From contig JANRIF010000140.1 in the NCBI GenBank assembly GCA_033765245.1, positions 1-18,566 of the forward strand: a stretch of 18,566 nt of DNA, read 5' to 3'. Both the position numbers and the translations under genes were made by a program. Position 1 is the stretch's first letter; each line of letters starts with the position of its first letter. Origin of the DNA: GCA-002840015 sp033765245 (GTDB lineage Bacteria > Pseudomonadota > Gammaproteobacteria > Xanthomonadales > Xanthomonadaceae). Under the pieces are notes generated by a model. It made no database searches and had not been told where the DNA came from. It saw only the letters and a list, made by a program, of their open reading frames with translations. Below, piece after piece: positions 1-6,477 of this stretch.

Positions 1-1035
1 GCCGCTGGCCAACGGGTCGGTCAGGCGTTGTCCCGGCTTCATCGAGGCATAGGTCTTGGCGTTGAACAGACGGGTGCGCAGATCCTCGACCTGACGCGGT
101 TGCAAGGTGGCGGCATCGAGCTGAACCAGCAGGGCCTCGGCTGCGTCGAACTGGCCGCCATCGATCGCTTCGACGATCTGGGGCTCCAGCGCCGCCGCAC
201 GCGCCGTGCGCAATTCGCTCACCTTGGCGCCTGCGTCCTGCACTGCCTGCGCGCCGGGGATCACCTTGCCGGCGCCTTCGAGTTGCTGGTCTGCGCGGGC
301 GAAATCGTTCGCCTGCGCGGCATCGATGGCAGCCCCGATCAGCAACGACTGCACCTTTTCCAACCCCGTCTGTGCGGTGGCATTCGCGGCATCCTTTGCC
401 AGCACCGCGCGGTAGGCATCGACCGCACTGCTGCCGGCCGGAGCGATCAGGTTGCCCTGCTCCACCCGCTGCTGCGCGGTGGACAGCAGTTGCGCCAACT
501 CGCGGCCCGCCGAAATCTTGGCTGCCAGCGCGCGCACTGCCGGATCGTTGGGGCGCTGCCGCGTCGCGGTGGCCGACAAACGCGCGCCTTCATCGAAACG
601 GCCATTTGCCACCGCCGCCTCGCCACGCTGCACCGCCCAAGCCACGGCGCGATCGACACCGGCCTGTGCGGCGGCATTGCCGGGATCGCGGCGCAGCACC
701 CGAAGGTAGATGTCCAGCGCGCCATCGGTTTCGTCCAGCACCCGCCCAGCCGCCAACGCGCGGTCGGCCTGCGCCAGCATTTCCTGCATCTCTTGCACCG
801 GGTCGGCGCGGTACTCGGGATTCCACTCCGCGGTCTCGGACGCCGCGTCAACCAGGCGCTTGCGCAACTTGGGGGTTTCCTGACCCTCTGCCGGTGGCGC
901 GGTGTCGGATTGCGGGGCCGGCGCGGCCGCGTCCTGGGCCTGAGCCGGCTGCCCCGGCAGCAGCGTCAGGACGAGGATCGCGGTCGCCGATCCGAAAAGC
1001 CCGCGACGTGGTATTCGATTCATGGCACGCTGCAT
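1..1035 (-). CDS. Secreted or membrane-anchored TPR-like protein, partial (C terminus beyond the window)
   Basis: The frame is open for 345 codons from an ATG at 1035 to the left edge, so the C terminus is missing. The N terminus is a signal peptide or anchor: basic residues, a hydrophobic stretch at about 15-28, then a likely signal-peptidase site AQA/Q near residue 33. An Ala/Pro-rich linker follows, then an alpha-helical region of TPR-like units, for example a segment near residues 105-125 with the pattern YLRVLRRDPGNAAAQ and a related one near 205-225 (YRAVLAKDAANATAQ). The visible part therefore looks like a periplasmic protein-interaction scaffold. Some xanthomonad proteins with this design continue into a formylglycine-generating-enzyme-like (SUMF1) domain, but that part would lie outside the window, so this is a guess. 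A second ATG at 1023 is possible. The first is preferred because a GGGGAG lies 11 bases upstream of it. The gene is divergent from rnd, 87 bases away. Confidence 0.7.
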   Translation of the reverse strand, partial: MQRAMNRIPRRGLFGSATAILVLTLLPGQPAQAQDAAAPAPQSDTAPPAEGQETPKLRKRLVDAASETAEWNPEYRADPVQEMQEMLAQADRALAAGRVLDETDGALDIYLRVLRRDPGNAAAQAGVDRAVAWAVQRGEAAVANGRFDEGARLSATATRQRPNDPAVRALAAKISAGRELAQLLSTAQQRVEQGNLIAPAGSSAVDAYRAVLAKDAANATAQTGLEKVQSLLIGAAIDAAQANDFARADQQLEGAGKVIPGAQAVQDAGAKVSELRTARAAALEPQIVEAIDGGQFDAAEALLVQLDAATLQPRQVEDLRTRLFNAKTYASMKPGQRLTDPLASG

Positions 1036-1122
1036 GTTCACATGGTCTCCCCTGGAACGGGCCTGATGCCCGCAAGACCGGGCGCTGCGCCCAATCAACC
1101 GCAAACTTAGGCGATACCGCGC
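1036..1122. promoter_or_regulatory. Divergent intergenic region with two short dyads
   Basis: These 87 bases must hold the promoters of both the left-edge gene and rnd. Two dyads are visible: CGGGC-5-GCCCG at 1058-1072 and GGGCGC-1-GCGCCC at 1080-1092. I see no convincing -35/-10 pair on either strand. The dyads are short and GC-rich and could be chance. Confidence 0.3.
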
Positions 1123-2238
1123 ATGGCTGCAACTGATTTGCATCAATGGAGCGTCACCTGGATCGACTCCGCACCGCAATTGGCGGAACGGCTCTCCCGC
1201 TGGGGCCGCGGGGTACCGGTAGCGATGGACACGGAATTCGTGCGTGAGCGGACTTTCTGGGCCAACCTGGCCCTGGTTCAGCTCGCCGTTCCGGGCGAGA
1301 TCGTGCTGGCCGACAGCACCGCGCCCGGCATCTGCGAGGTGCTGGGCGCCTGGTTGGCCGAACCGAGCACGCCGAAGATCATGCACGCCGCCGGCGAGGA
1401 TCTGCAGGCGCTGCGCATCGCCTGTGGCACCCTGCCCGCGCAATTGTTCGATACCCAGATCGCCGCCGGGCTTGCCGGCGTAGGCGCCAGCATGAGCTAC
1501 CAGAAACTGGTGGAACAGGTCACCGGCATTGCCTTGCGCAAGGGCGAAACCCGCTCCGATTGGCTGCAACGACCGCTCAGCGAGGCGCAATGCGAATACG
1601 CCGCCGACGACGTGCGGCACCTGCATGCGCTGCATGCGCACCTGTCGACCCGTCTTGCCGAACTCGGCCGGGACGCCTGGCTGGCGCAAGAGTGCGCGCG
1701 GCAATTGGATAACGAACGCAACCAACAGCCCGACCCATGGCCGCACCTGTCGCTGCGCAGCGCGCAGATGCTTGCCCCTGCCGCGCAATGGCGGTTGTGC
1801 CGTCTGCTGCATTGGCGCGAGGGACTGGCGCGCGAGAGCAATCGGCCACGCACCTGGATTCTCGACAATGAATTGGCGGTGATGCTGGCGCGTGGCGACC
1901 TGTCCGACCGCGCCGCGCTCGACCGACTGCTCGATCGCCATCCCAAAGCACCGCGACGGCATCGCGACGAGTTGTGGACACTGATTGCCGAGCCCGGCAC
2001 ACCGCCACCGCTGTTTCCGCTGGCGAACGCGCAATCGGTCGGTTCGCGCGAACGCATCCGGCAATGGCAAGAGCTTGTCAAAATGCAGTCCGAACGACTG
2101 GGCTTGCCCGAAGGCGTGCTGGCATCGCGCCGTCTGCTGGAGGCGCGGCTCGAAAGCGGCGCGTGGCCCGAAGGCACGGCCGACTGGCGACGTGCCCTGC
2201 TGGACCCGCTGCTCGCCGACAACGCTACGGGGGGCTAG
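1123..2238 (+). CDS. rnd: Ribonuclease D
   Basis: This is a 3'-5' exoribonuclease of the DEDD family that trims 3' ends of tRNA precursors and other stable RNAs in the cytoplasm. At 371 residues it has the usual family length. Exo I is MDTEFVRERTF with D36 and E38. Exo II is around HAAGEDLQAL with D93, and LFDTQ with D110 lies close by. Exo III is YAADD with Y159 and D163, the DEDDy form. An HRDC nucleic-acid-binding domain follows at about 212-290, around WREGLARESNRPRTWILDN. The ATG at 1123 gives about 35 residues before the first catalytic Asp, close to E. coli RNase D, although the ribosome-binding site is weak. A tRNA gene lies 39 bases downstream, and tRNAs are substrates of this enzyme class, so the two may be cotranscribed in part. 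Confidence 0.95.
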   Translation: MAATDLHQWSVTWIDSAPQLAERLSRWGRGVPVAMDTEFVRERTFWANLALVQLAVPGEIVLADSTAPGICEVLGAWLAEPSTPKIMHAAGEDLQALRIACGTLPAQLFDTQIAAGLAGVGASMSYQKLVEQVTGIALRKGETRSDWLQRPLSEAQCEYAADDVRHLHALHAHLSTRLAELGRDAWLAQECARQLDNERNQQPDPWPHLSLRSAQMLAPAAQWRLCRLLHWREGLARESNRPRTWILDNELAVMLARGDLSDRAALDRLLDRHPKAPRRHRDELWTLIAEPGTPPPLFPLANAQSVGSRERIRQWQELVKMQSERLGLPEGVLASRRLLEARLESGAWPEGTADWRRALLDPLLADNATGG

Positions 2239-2258
2239 CGCAACACGTGCGCGGCCGC

Positions 2259-2264
2259 TATCAT
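2259..2264 (+). promoter_or_regulatory. Putative -10 box of the tRNA-Ala gene
   Basis: TATCAT matches the sigma-70 -10 consensus at 5 of 6 positions and ends 13 bases before the mature tRNA 5' end, a normal distance for a tRNA promoter. No good -35 box lies 16-18 bases upstream, so the gene may rely on the -10 or on read-through from rnd. Confidence 0.4.
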
Positions 2265-2277
2265 ACGCGGCTTACGT

Positions 2278-2353
<76 letters not shown>

Positions 2354-2365
2354 CGTGTTCAGATC

Positions 2366-2398
2366 AAGGCCGGGCCGCAAGCCCGGCCTTTTTCTTTT
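2366..2398 (+). terminator. Rho-independent terminator after tRNA-Ala
   Basis: A 10-bp perfect stem, AAGGCCGGGC with GCCCGGCCTT, closes a CGCAA loop. It is followed by a run of T interrupted once by C. It begins 12 bases after the tRNA CCA end and should stop tRNA and rnd transcription cleanly. Confidence 0.93.
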
Positions 2399-2410
2399 GG
2401 CGTCGCCAAA
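2396..2410. other. 15-bp perfect palindrome TTTGGCGTCGCCAAA
   Basis: Two 7-base arms flank one central base. It overlaps the T run of the tRNA terminator and lies 131 bases before the next gene start. A one-base loop cannot form a good RNA hairpin, so if it matters it would be a protein-binding site on DNA. About one such palindrome is expected by chance in a window this size. Confidence 0.3.
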
Positions 2411-2541
2411 TCCTGCCCACCCTTGCGACGGGGTCTGCCAGCTCCATCCTCACGCGATGCGCACACCAAGCAAACCGGCTTGCGGGGGTTGCCGCTTGCC
2501 CGCATGATCGCCGCGACGGCGGGCGTTGGCGAAGGGGCGAC

Positions 2542-4194
2542 ATGAAGCGATGGCTGTTGGGCGTTGTGGTGTTGTGCCTGCTGCTGACGTTGGTGGGCGC
2601 CATTGGCATCGTGCGCATGCAGGGCGCGGGGCCGGCGCAGGCGGATTCGCTGGTGCGCTTCGTCGAGGTGCCCACAGGCTTCAGCCACCGCATCGATCTC
2701 GATCGGCAACTGCCGTTCATGGGCGCGGCGGCGGTCGACGTCGACGGCGACGGCCGCGACGAGCTGTTGCTGGGTGGTGGCGACGCACAGGCGGATGCGC
2801 TGCTGCGATTCGACAATGGCCGCTTTGCGCCGATGGCCGACAGCGGCCTCGACAACCCCCCGGGCGAGGCGACTTTCGGGATCGCGGCGGTGGACGCCAC
2901 GGGCGATGGCCTGGTCGATCTGTTCGTTGCGCGCAGCGGCGGCGTGTACTTCTACCGCAACCAGGGCGCCGACGCCGCCACCCGGTTCATCGGCGAGCGT
3001 ATCGCCTTCACGATCGACGACAACACCACGCCGCTTGCGATCACGCTGGCCGACATCGACCACGACGGCGCGGTCGATCTGTACATCGCCGGCTACGTCC
3101 GCCAGGAACTGGTGGAAGGCGAAACGGTGTTCAACCGCCGCTACGGCGGCTACAGCTATCTGCTGCACAACAACGGCGATAACACCTTCGCCGACATTAC
3201 CGGCGCCGCCGGGTTGCGCCGCCAGCACAACACTTTCATGGGCCTGTTTGCCGACGTCGACAATGACGGCTGGGCCGATCTGGCGATTGCGCAGGACACA
3301 GGCGTGGTGGAAATCCAGCACAACAACCGCGACCTCACCTTCGGCGCGGTGGTCAATCCCACCACCTCGTACTTCAGCTACCCGATGGGGATCGGCGCGG
3401 GCGACTACGACGGCGATGGGCGCATCGACTTCTATTTCAGCAACGTCGGCACCACCCTGCCCGACTTCATGCTGCGCGGCGACCTGCGGCCGGAGCAGGT
3501 GCTCAACAAGCACTACATCCTGCTGCGCAACGAAGGCGGCCTGCGTTTCTCGGACCAGGCGCCAGCCACCGGCACGGCCAAGCTGGGCTTTGGCTGGGGC
3601 ACCGTGATGACCGACATGGACAACGACGGCCGTCAGGATCTGCTGATCGCGCAGAACTATGCACGTTTCCCCGGGGTGCAATACCTGCGGCTGTATCACG
3701 GCCATTACCTGCGCCAGGACGAGCAGGGCCGTTTCGCCGCGGTCGAACGCTCGGCCGGGATCGACAATGCGAATTTCGGAATCGCGCCGGTGGTGGCCGA
3801 TTTCAACGGCGACGGCTGGCAGGACGTGGCGTTCGCCAACCTCACTCAGCCGGCGCGTGCGTTCATCAGCCAGGGAGGCAGCGCGGCGTGGCTGCAGGTG
3901 CTGTTGCCGCAGGCTCCCGCCGCACTGACGGCGCGCGTCGAGCTGCGGCGCTCGGACGGCGTGGTGCTGCACGATCAATTGCTCAGCGGCGAGGGGTTGG
4001 CGTCGGAGCAGACGCGCACGTTGCAATTCGGCCTCGGCGCTGCCGAGGGTCCGGTCGACGTGCATGTGCACTTTCCCGATGGCCGCGAGCAGCACTATCT
4101 GCATGTGCCGGTGCGCAGCGTGTTGACGGTGGATTTTCCGTCGTCGGCAATCCAACGCGATGCGCTGGAGGCGGACGATGCGGCAGGCCGATGA
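2542..4194 (+). CDS. Membrane-anchored FG-GAP/VCBS beta-propeller protein with ASPIC/UnbV-like C terminus (CRTAC1-like)
   Basis: The product is 550 residues. The frame stays open upstream to 2326 across the tRNA end and terminator, so the start is placed at 2542, where AAGGGG precedes the ATG by 4 bases and an N-terminal anchor begins (hydrophobic segment about 4-24). The rest should be periplasmic or extracellular. Seven DxDxDGxxD-type calcium loops are visible near residues 66-73, 118-126, 171-179, 238-246, 288-296, 358-366 and 420-428, the signature of FG-GAP/VCBS propeller blades. Residues about 465-530 (VELRRSDGV, LQFGLGAAEG, VHFPDG) match the ASPIC/UnbV module found at the end of CRTAC1-type proteins. 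Proteins of this type are thought to bind ligands or partners at the surface; no enzymatic motif is seen. A weak promoter candidate is TTGCGG (2480) and CATGAT (2503) with 17-base spacing. The stop overlaps the next gene. Confidence 0.88.
   Translation: MKRWLLGVVVLCLLLTLVGAIGIVRMQGAGPAQADSLVRFVEVPTGFSHRIDLDRQLPFMGAAAVDVDGDGRDELLLGGGDAQADALLRFDNGRFAPMADSGLDNPPGEATFGIAAVDATGDGLVDLFVARSGGVYFYRNQGADAATRFIGERIAFTIDDNTTPLAITLADIDHDGAVDLYIAGYVRQELVEGETVFNRRYGGYSYLLHNNGDNTFADITGAAGLRRQHNTFMGLFADVDNDGWADLAIAQDTGVVEIQHNNRDLTFGAVVNPTTSYFSYPMGIGAGDYDGDGRIDFYFSNVGTTLPDFMLRGDLRPEQVLNKHYILLRNEGGLRFSDQAPATGTAKLGFGWGTVMTDMDNDGRQDLLIAQNYARFPGVQYLRLYHGHYLRQDEQGRFAAVERSAGIDNANFGIAPVVADFNGDGWQDVAFANLTQPARAFISQGGSAAWLQVLLPQAPAALTARVELRRSDGVVLHDQLLSGEGLASEQTRTLQFGLGAAEGPVDVHVHFPDGREQHYLHVPVRSVLTVDFPSSAIQRDALEADDAAGR
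4167..4171 (+). promoter_or_regulatory. Ribosome-binding site deciding the start at 4178
   Basis: GGAGG stands 6 bases before the ATG at 4178, inside the end of the upstream coding region. It favours this start over the in-frame ATG at 4160, which lies before the GGAGG. Confidence 0.7.
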
Positions 4195-4861
4195 GTTGCA
4201 CGATCCGGTCGCGTTTCGTCGCCTGCTGCTGATCACCGGCATGCTGGGCGCGCTGGGCGCGCTGATCGTGGGCTGCGGCGAATTCCTGATGCAGTTCTCT
4301 GCGCAAGGCGGATACGAAGCAGCAGATTACGGCTACTTCGCGCGGGTATCGATAGCGCGGTTGCGCGTCGGGCACTTCCTCGGTGCGCTGGCGGCGCCAC
4401 TGTACCTGGCCGGCTACGCTCACATATTTCTTGCGCTGCGCCCCGCTCCCGCCTGGTTGCGCTGGTCGGTGCTGTTGCTGGGCGTCTATGGCTTCGTGAT
4501 CGGGGACGTCTGGCTGGGCTCGCGCATCTATCTGGCCTTGCTGGTCCACGCCGACGCCGATGCCGCATCGTCATTGAGCGGGCTGCTGACGCAGGCAGCC
4601 GCGTTCAACGAGCCGCTGGTCCAGGTGGTGCGGGTGGCGATCGCGCTCGCTTCGGTGCTGTTCGGCGCGGCGGTGCTGTCGGGTCGCAGCCTCTACCCGC
4701 GCTGGATCGCCGCCTGCAACCCGATCGTGTGGCTGGCTCTGGTTTTTCTGAGTTATCGCTTCATTCCGTCAATCGGTGTTTATCTGCGGCCAACAGCGAT
4801 GAACGTCGCGCATTTCATCTTTTTCGCATTGTCCGTGCTGGTGTTGTGGCGGCGTGTCTGA
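4178..4861 (+). CDS. Polytopic inner-membrane protein of unknown function (possibly DUF6796-like)
   Basis: The product is 227 residues, mostly hydrophobic, with about six predicted transmembrane helices near 16-38, 66-88, 95-120, 147-169, 182-200 and 207-224. Polar positions inside or beside the helices include GCGEF at 32-36, the RLRVGHF segment at 61-67, GDVWLGSR at 109-116 and ACNPIVW at 179-185. The overall pattern resembles small bacterial membrane proteins filed as DUF6796, but I recall that family only loosely. No catalytic motif is recognised. The start overlaps the end of the upstream VCBS gene by 17 bases and has a good GGAGG, so the two are probably cotranslated and may act together, for example as a surface sensor or binding protein with a membrane partner. 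That last step is inference from context only. Confidence 0.8.
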   Translation: MRQADELHDPVAFRRLLLITGMLGALGALIVGCGEFLMQFSAQGGYEAADYGYFARVSIARLRVGHFLGALAAPLYLAGYAHIFLALRPAPAWLRWSVLLLGVYGFVIGDVWLGSRIYLALLVHADADAASSLSGLLTQAAAFNEPLVQVVRVAIALASVLFGAAVLSGRSLYPRWIAACNPIVWLALVFLSYRFIPSIGVYLRPTAMNVAHFIFFALSVLVLWRRV

Positions 4862-4897
4862 CGTCACTGGGTCAGGCCGACGCGGCGGCCGTGCCAC

Positions 4898-4926
4898 TTG
4901 ACATTGACCGCGGGTCATTTCATTCT
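4898..4926 (+). promoter_or_regulatory. Putative sigma-70 promoter of the SDR-tetR operon
   Basis: A perfect -35 box TTGACA lies at 4898-4903. With a 17-base spacer the -10 position is CATTCT at 4921-4926, only 3 of 6 matches. The first TetR-type dyad fills most of the spacer, and the second lies where transcription would begin, which fits a repressible promoter. Confidence 0.5.
4905..4917. promoter_or_regulatory. TetR-type operator candidate 1 (TGACC-GCG-GGTCA)
   Basis: This is a perfect 5-bp inverted repeat with a 3-base centre, starting one base after the TTGACA box and lying between -35 and -10. Its centre is 31 bp from an almost identical copy. The binder is inferred to be the TetR-family protein encoded downstream. 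Confidence 0.65.
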
Positions 4927-4935
4927 TCGCGCCAC

Positions 4936-4948
4936 TGACCGCCGGTCA
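4936..4948. promoter_or_regulatory. TetR-type operator candidate 2 (TGACC-GCC-GGTCA)
   Basis: This is the second perfect copy of the dyad, also followed by TTT, 16 bases before the SDR start codon. The 31-bp spacing is close to three helical turns, so two bound dimers would sit on the same face of the DNA. Confidence 0.65.
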
Positions 4949-4963
4949 TTTGATGGGGCTCGG

Positions 4964-5752
4964 ATGAACAACGACTTGCGCGGGCAATGGGCCCTGATCA
5001 CCGGTGCATCTAGCGGACTTGGCGTCGAGTTCGCGCGGCAACTCGCCGCGCGTGGCGCACATCTGGTGCTGGCAGCGCGCAGCGAGGCGCCGATGCTGGC
5101 GTTGGCGGCCGAGTTGAGCGCGGCCCACGCGCTCCAGGTCCACGTCGAAGCCATCGACCTCGCCGAACCGGGCGCCGCCAGTCGGTTGAAAGCGCGACTG
5201 GATGCAGTTGGCATCGCGGTGGACGTGCTCGTCAACAATGCCGGTTTTGGCCTCTACGGCGAGTTCATGACGCAATCGCCGCAGCGATTGCAGGAGATGC
5301 TGCAACTCAACGTGATGGCGCTGACCGAGCTCAGCCACGCTTTCGGCCGCGAGATGGCACAACGCGGTCGTGGTCAGATTCTGCTGGTCAGTTCGATCGG
5401 CGGCTACCAAGCCACCCCGACCTATGCCGCCTACAGCGCTTCCAAGGCGTACGTGCTGCTGCTTGGGGAAGCGCTCAATGCTGAGCTCAAACCCCATGGC
5501 GTCAACGTCGCCGTGCTGGCGCCGGGCATCACTGCAACGCAGTTCCTCGCGGTGGCGGGACAACAGGCCACGCTCTATCAGCGCCTGATGCTGATGCAGC
5601 CGGCGCCAGTGGTGGCTGCCGGCTTGCGTGCGCTGTCGCGCGGGCAGGCATCGGTGCTGCCCGGCCTTGGCAACAAGCTCACGGTGTTTTCCAATCGCCT
5701 GACGCCACGTTGGTTGCAACGCTGGAGCGCCGCCCGCCTGATGGCGAATTGA
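4964..5752 (+). CDS. Short-chain dehydrogenase/reductase (SDR, DltE/COG0300-like)
   Basis: The product is 262 residues, a classical SDR with a Rossmann fold that uses NAD(P) to oxidise an alcohol or reduce a carbonyl. The cofactor loop is TGASSGLG at 13-20, NNAG is at 91-94, and N116 is in LQLNVM. The catalytic Ser is S144 in VSSIGG. The catalytic YxxxK is Y157 and K161 in YSASK, with the usual 13-residue Ser-Tyr spacing. PGIT at 188-191 is the usual post-catalytic loop. The C terminus (about 205-262) is basic and variable, as in DltE/YqjQ-like members. The substrate cannot be told from sequence. The ATG at 4964 is chosen because the fold begins at once. Upstream in-frame starts from 4898 would run through the promoter and operators. 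tetR follows 11 bases downstream, so substrate-induced control by that regulator is likely. Confidence 0.92.
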   Translation: MNNDLRGQWALITGASSGLGVEFARQLAARGAHLVLAARSEAPMLALAAELSAAHALQVHVEAIDLAEPGAASRLKARLDAVGIAVDVLVNNAGFGLYGEFMTQSPQRLQEMLQLNVMALTELSHAFGREMAQRGRGQILLVSSIGGYQATPTYAAYSASKAYVLLLGEALNAELKPHGVNVAVLAPGITATQFLAVAGQQATLYQRLMLMQPAPVVAAGLRALSRGQASVLPGLGNKLTVFSNRLTPRWLQRWSAARLMAN

Positions 5753-5763
5753 CGACGGCGTCG

Positions 5764-6477
5764 ATGCCAACTCATATCCCTACCCCAATGCCCGCACCCG
5801 CCACACCGCGGGCGCGGCGCGCCAATGCGATGTCGGTGGAGGACAAGCAGCGACGCCGCCTCGAACTGCTGAGCGCGGCCCGCACATTGTTCCGTCGCCA
5901 TGGCGAGCTGCCGACGGTGGCCGACATCGCGGGCGCCACCGGCCTCGCCAAAGGCACCGTGTACTTGTATTTCCGCACCAAGGAAGAAATTTTCGTCGCA
6001 CTGCTGGAGGACGACTTTGCGCGATTGCTGCAGGCGCTGCAGGAGCTCATTGCGGAGCTGCCGGGGGATCGCCGGTTGGCACCAACGGCGTTCGCTGGCG
6101 CATTCGCACAAGCCCTGACTACCCTGCCCGACCTGTTGTCGCTGGCGGCGCTGGCGCATGGCGTGCTGGAAAAGAATCTGCCGTTGGCGGCGATGCAACG
6201 CTTCAAGGGCGGTCTCGCCACTGGCTTGCGGGTGGCGGGAGAAGCACTGAGCCAGCGCTTCCCCGGCATCTCGAGCACCGCAGGCAACAGCCTGTTGCTG
6301 CACAGTTGGGCGCTGACGCTTGGGCTGTCGCAGTCGCTGCGCGTTCCCGAGGCGCTGGCGCAGGCACTGCAAGGCCCGGAGTTCGCGGTGTTGCGCCGCG
6401 ACCCGGGCGACGACCTGCAAAGCGCGCTTGCCGCGCTGTGGCGCGGCAGCCTGCCCGTTACGGCTGGTCCGGAGTGA
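5764..6477 (+). CDS. TetR/AcrR-family transcriptional regulator
   Basis: The product is 237 residues. A Pro/Ala-rich N-terminal tail of about 24 residues precedes a TetR DNA-binding domain at about 30-80: a helix with LLSAARTLFRRHG, then the helix-turn-helix TVADIAGATGLAKGTVYLYF and the TKEEIF start of the next helix. The remaining, mostly helical part would be the ligand-binding and dimerisation domain. It follows the SDR gene by 11 bases, and two matching palindromes stand in front of the SDR gene, so it is inferred to repress its own operon until a ligand binds. The start is uncertain: ATG at 5764, 5788 and 5830 are all in frame, none with a strong ribosome-binding site, and a TTG at 5710 would overlap the SDR gene. 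The 3' end overlaps the end of the convergent gspD by 20 bases. Confidence 0.9.
   Translation: MPTHIPTPMPAPATPRARRANAMSVEDKQRRRLELLSAARTLFRRHGELPTVADIAGATGLAKGTVYLYFRTKEEIFVALLEDDFARLLQALQELIAELPGDRRLAPTAFAGAFAQALTTLPDLLSLAALAHGVLEKNLPLAAMQRFKGGLATGLRVAGEALSQRFPGISSTAGNSLLLHSWALTLGLSQSLRVPEALAQALQGPEFAVLRRDPGDDLQSALAALWRGSLPVTAGPE

Noticed and set aside
28..1110. 360-codon open frame on the plus strand opposite the left-edge gene
   Set aside because: It lies antisense to a frame that has a clean signal peptide and TPR-like pattern. Its own product is Arg/Gly/Leu-rich with no domain, the usual mirror effect of GC-rich codon use.
2359..4242. 627-codon open frame on the minus strand across the VCBS gene
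   Set aside because: It is antisense to seven calcium-loop repeats; its Val/Ala/His-rich repeats are the mirror of those loops. It also runs through the terminator.
4859..4866. TGACGTCA palindrome at the stop of the membrane protein gene
   Set aside because: Eight bases only, overlapping a stop codon and different in spacing from the two TGACC-N3-GGTCA dyads; likely chance.
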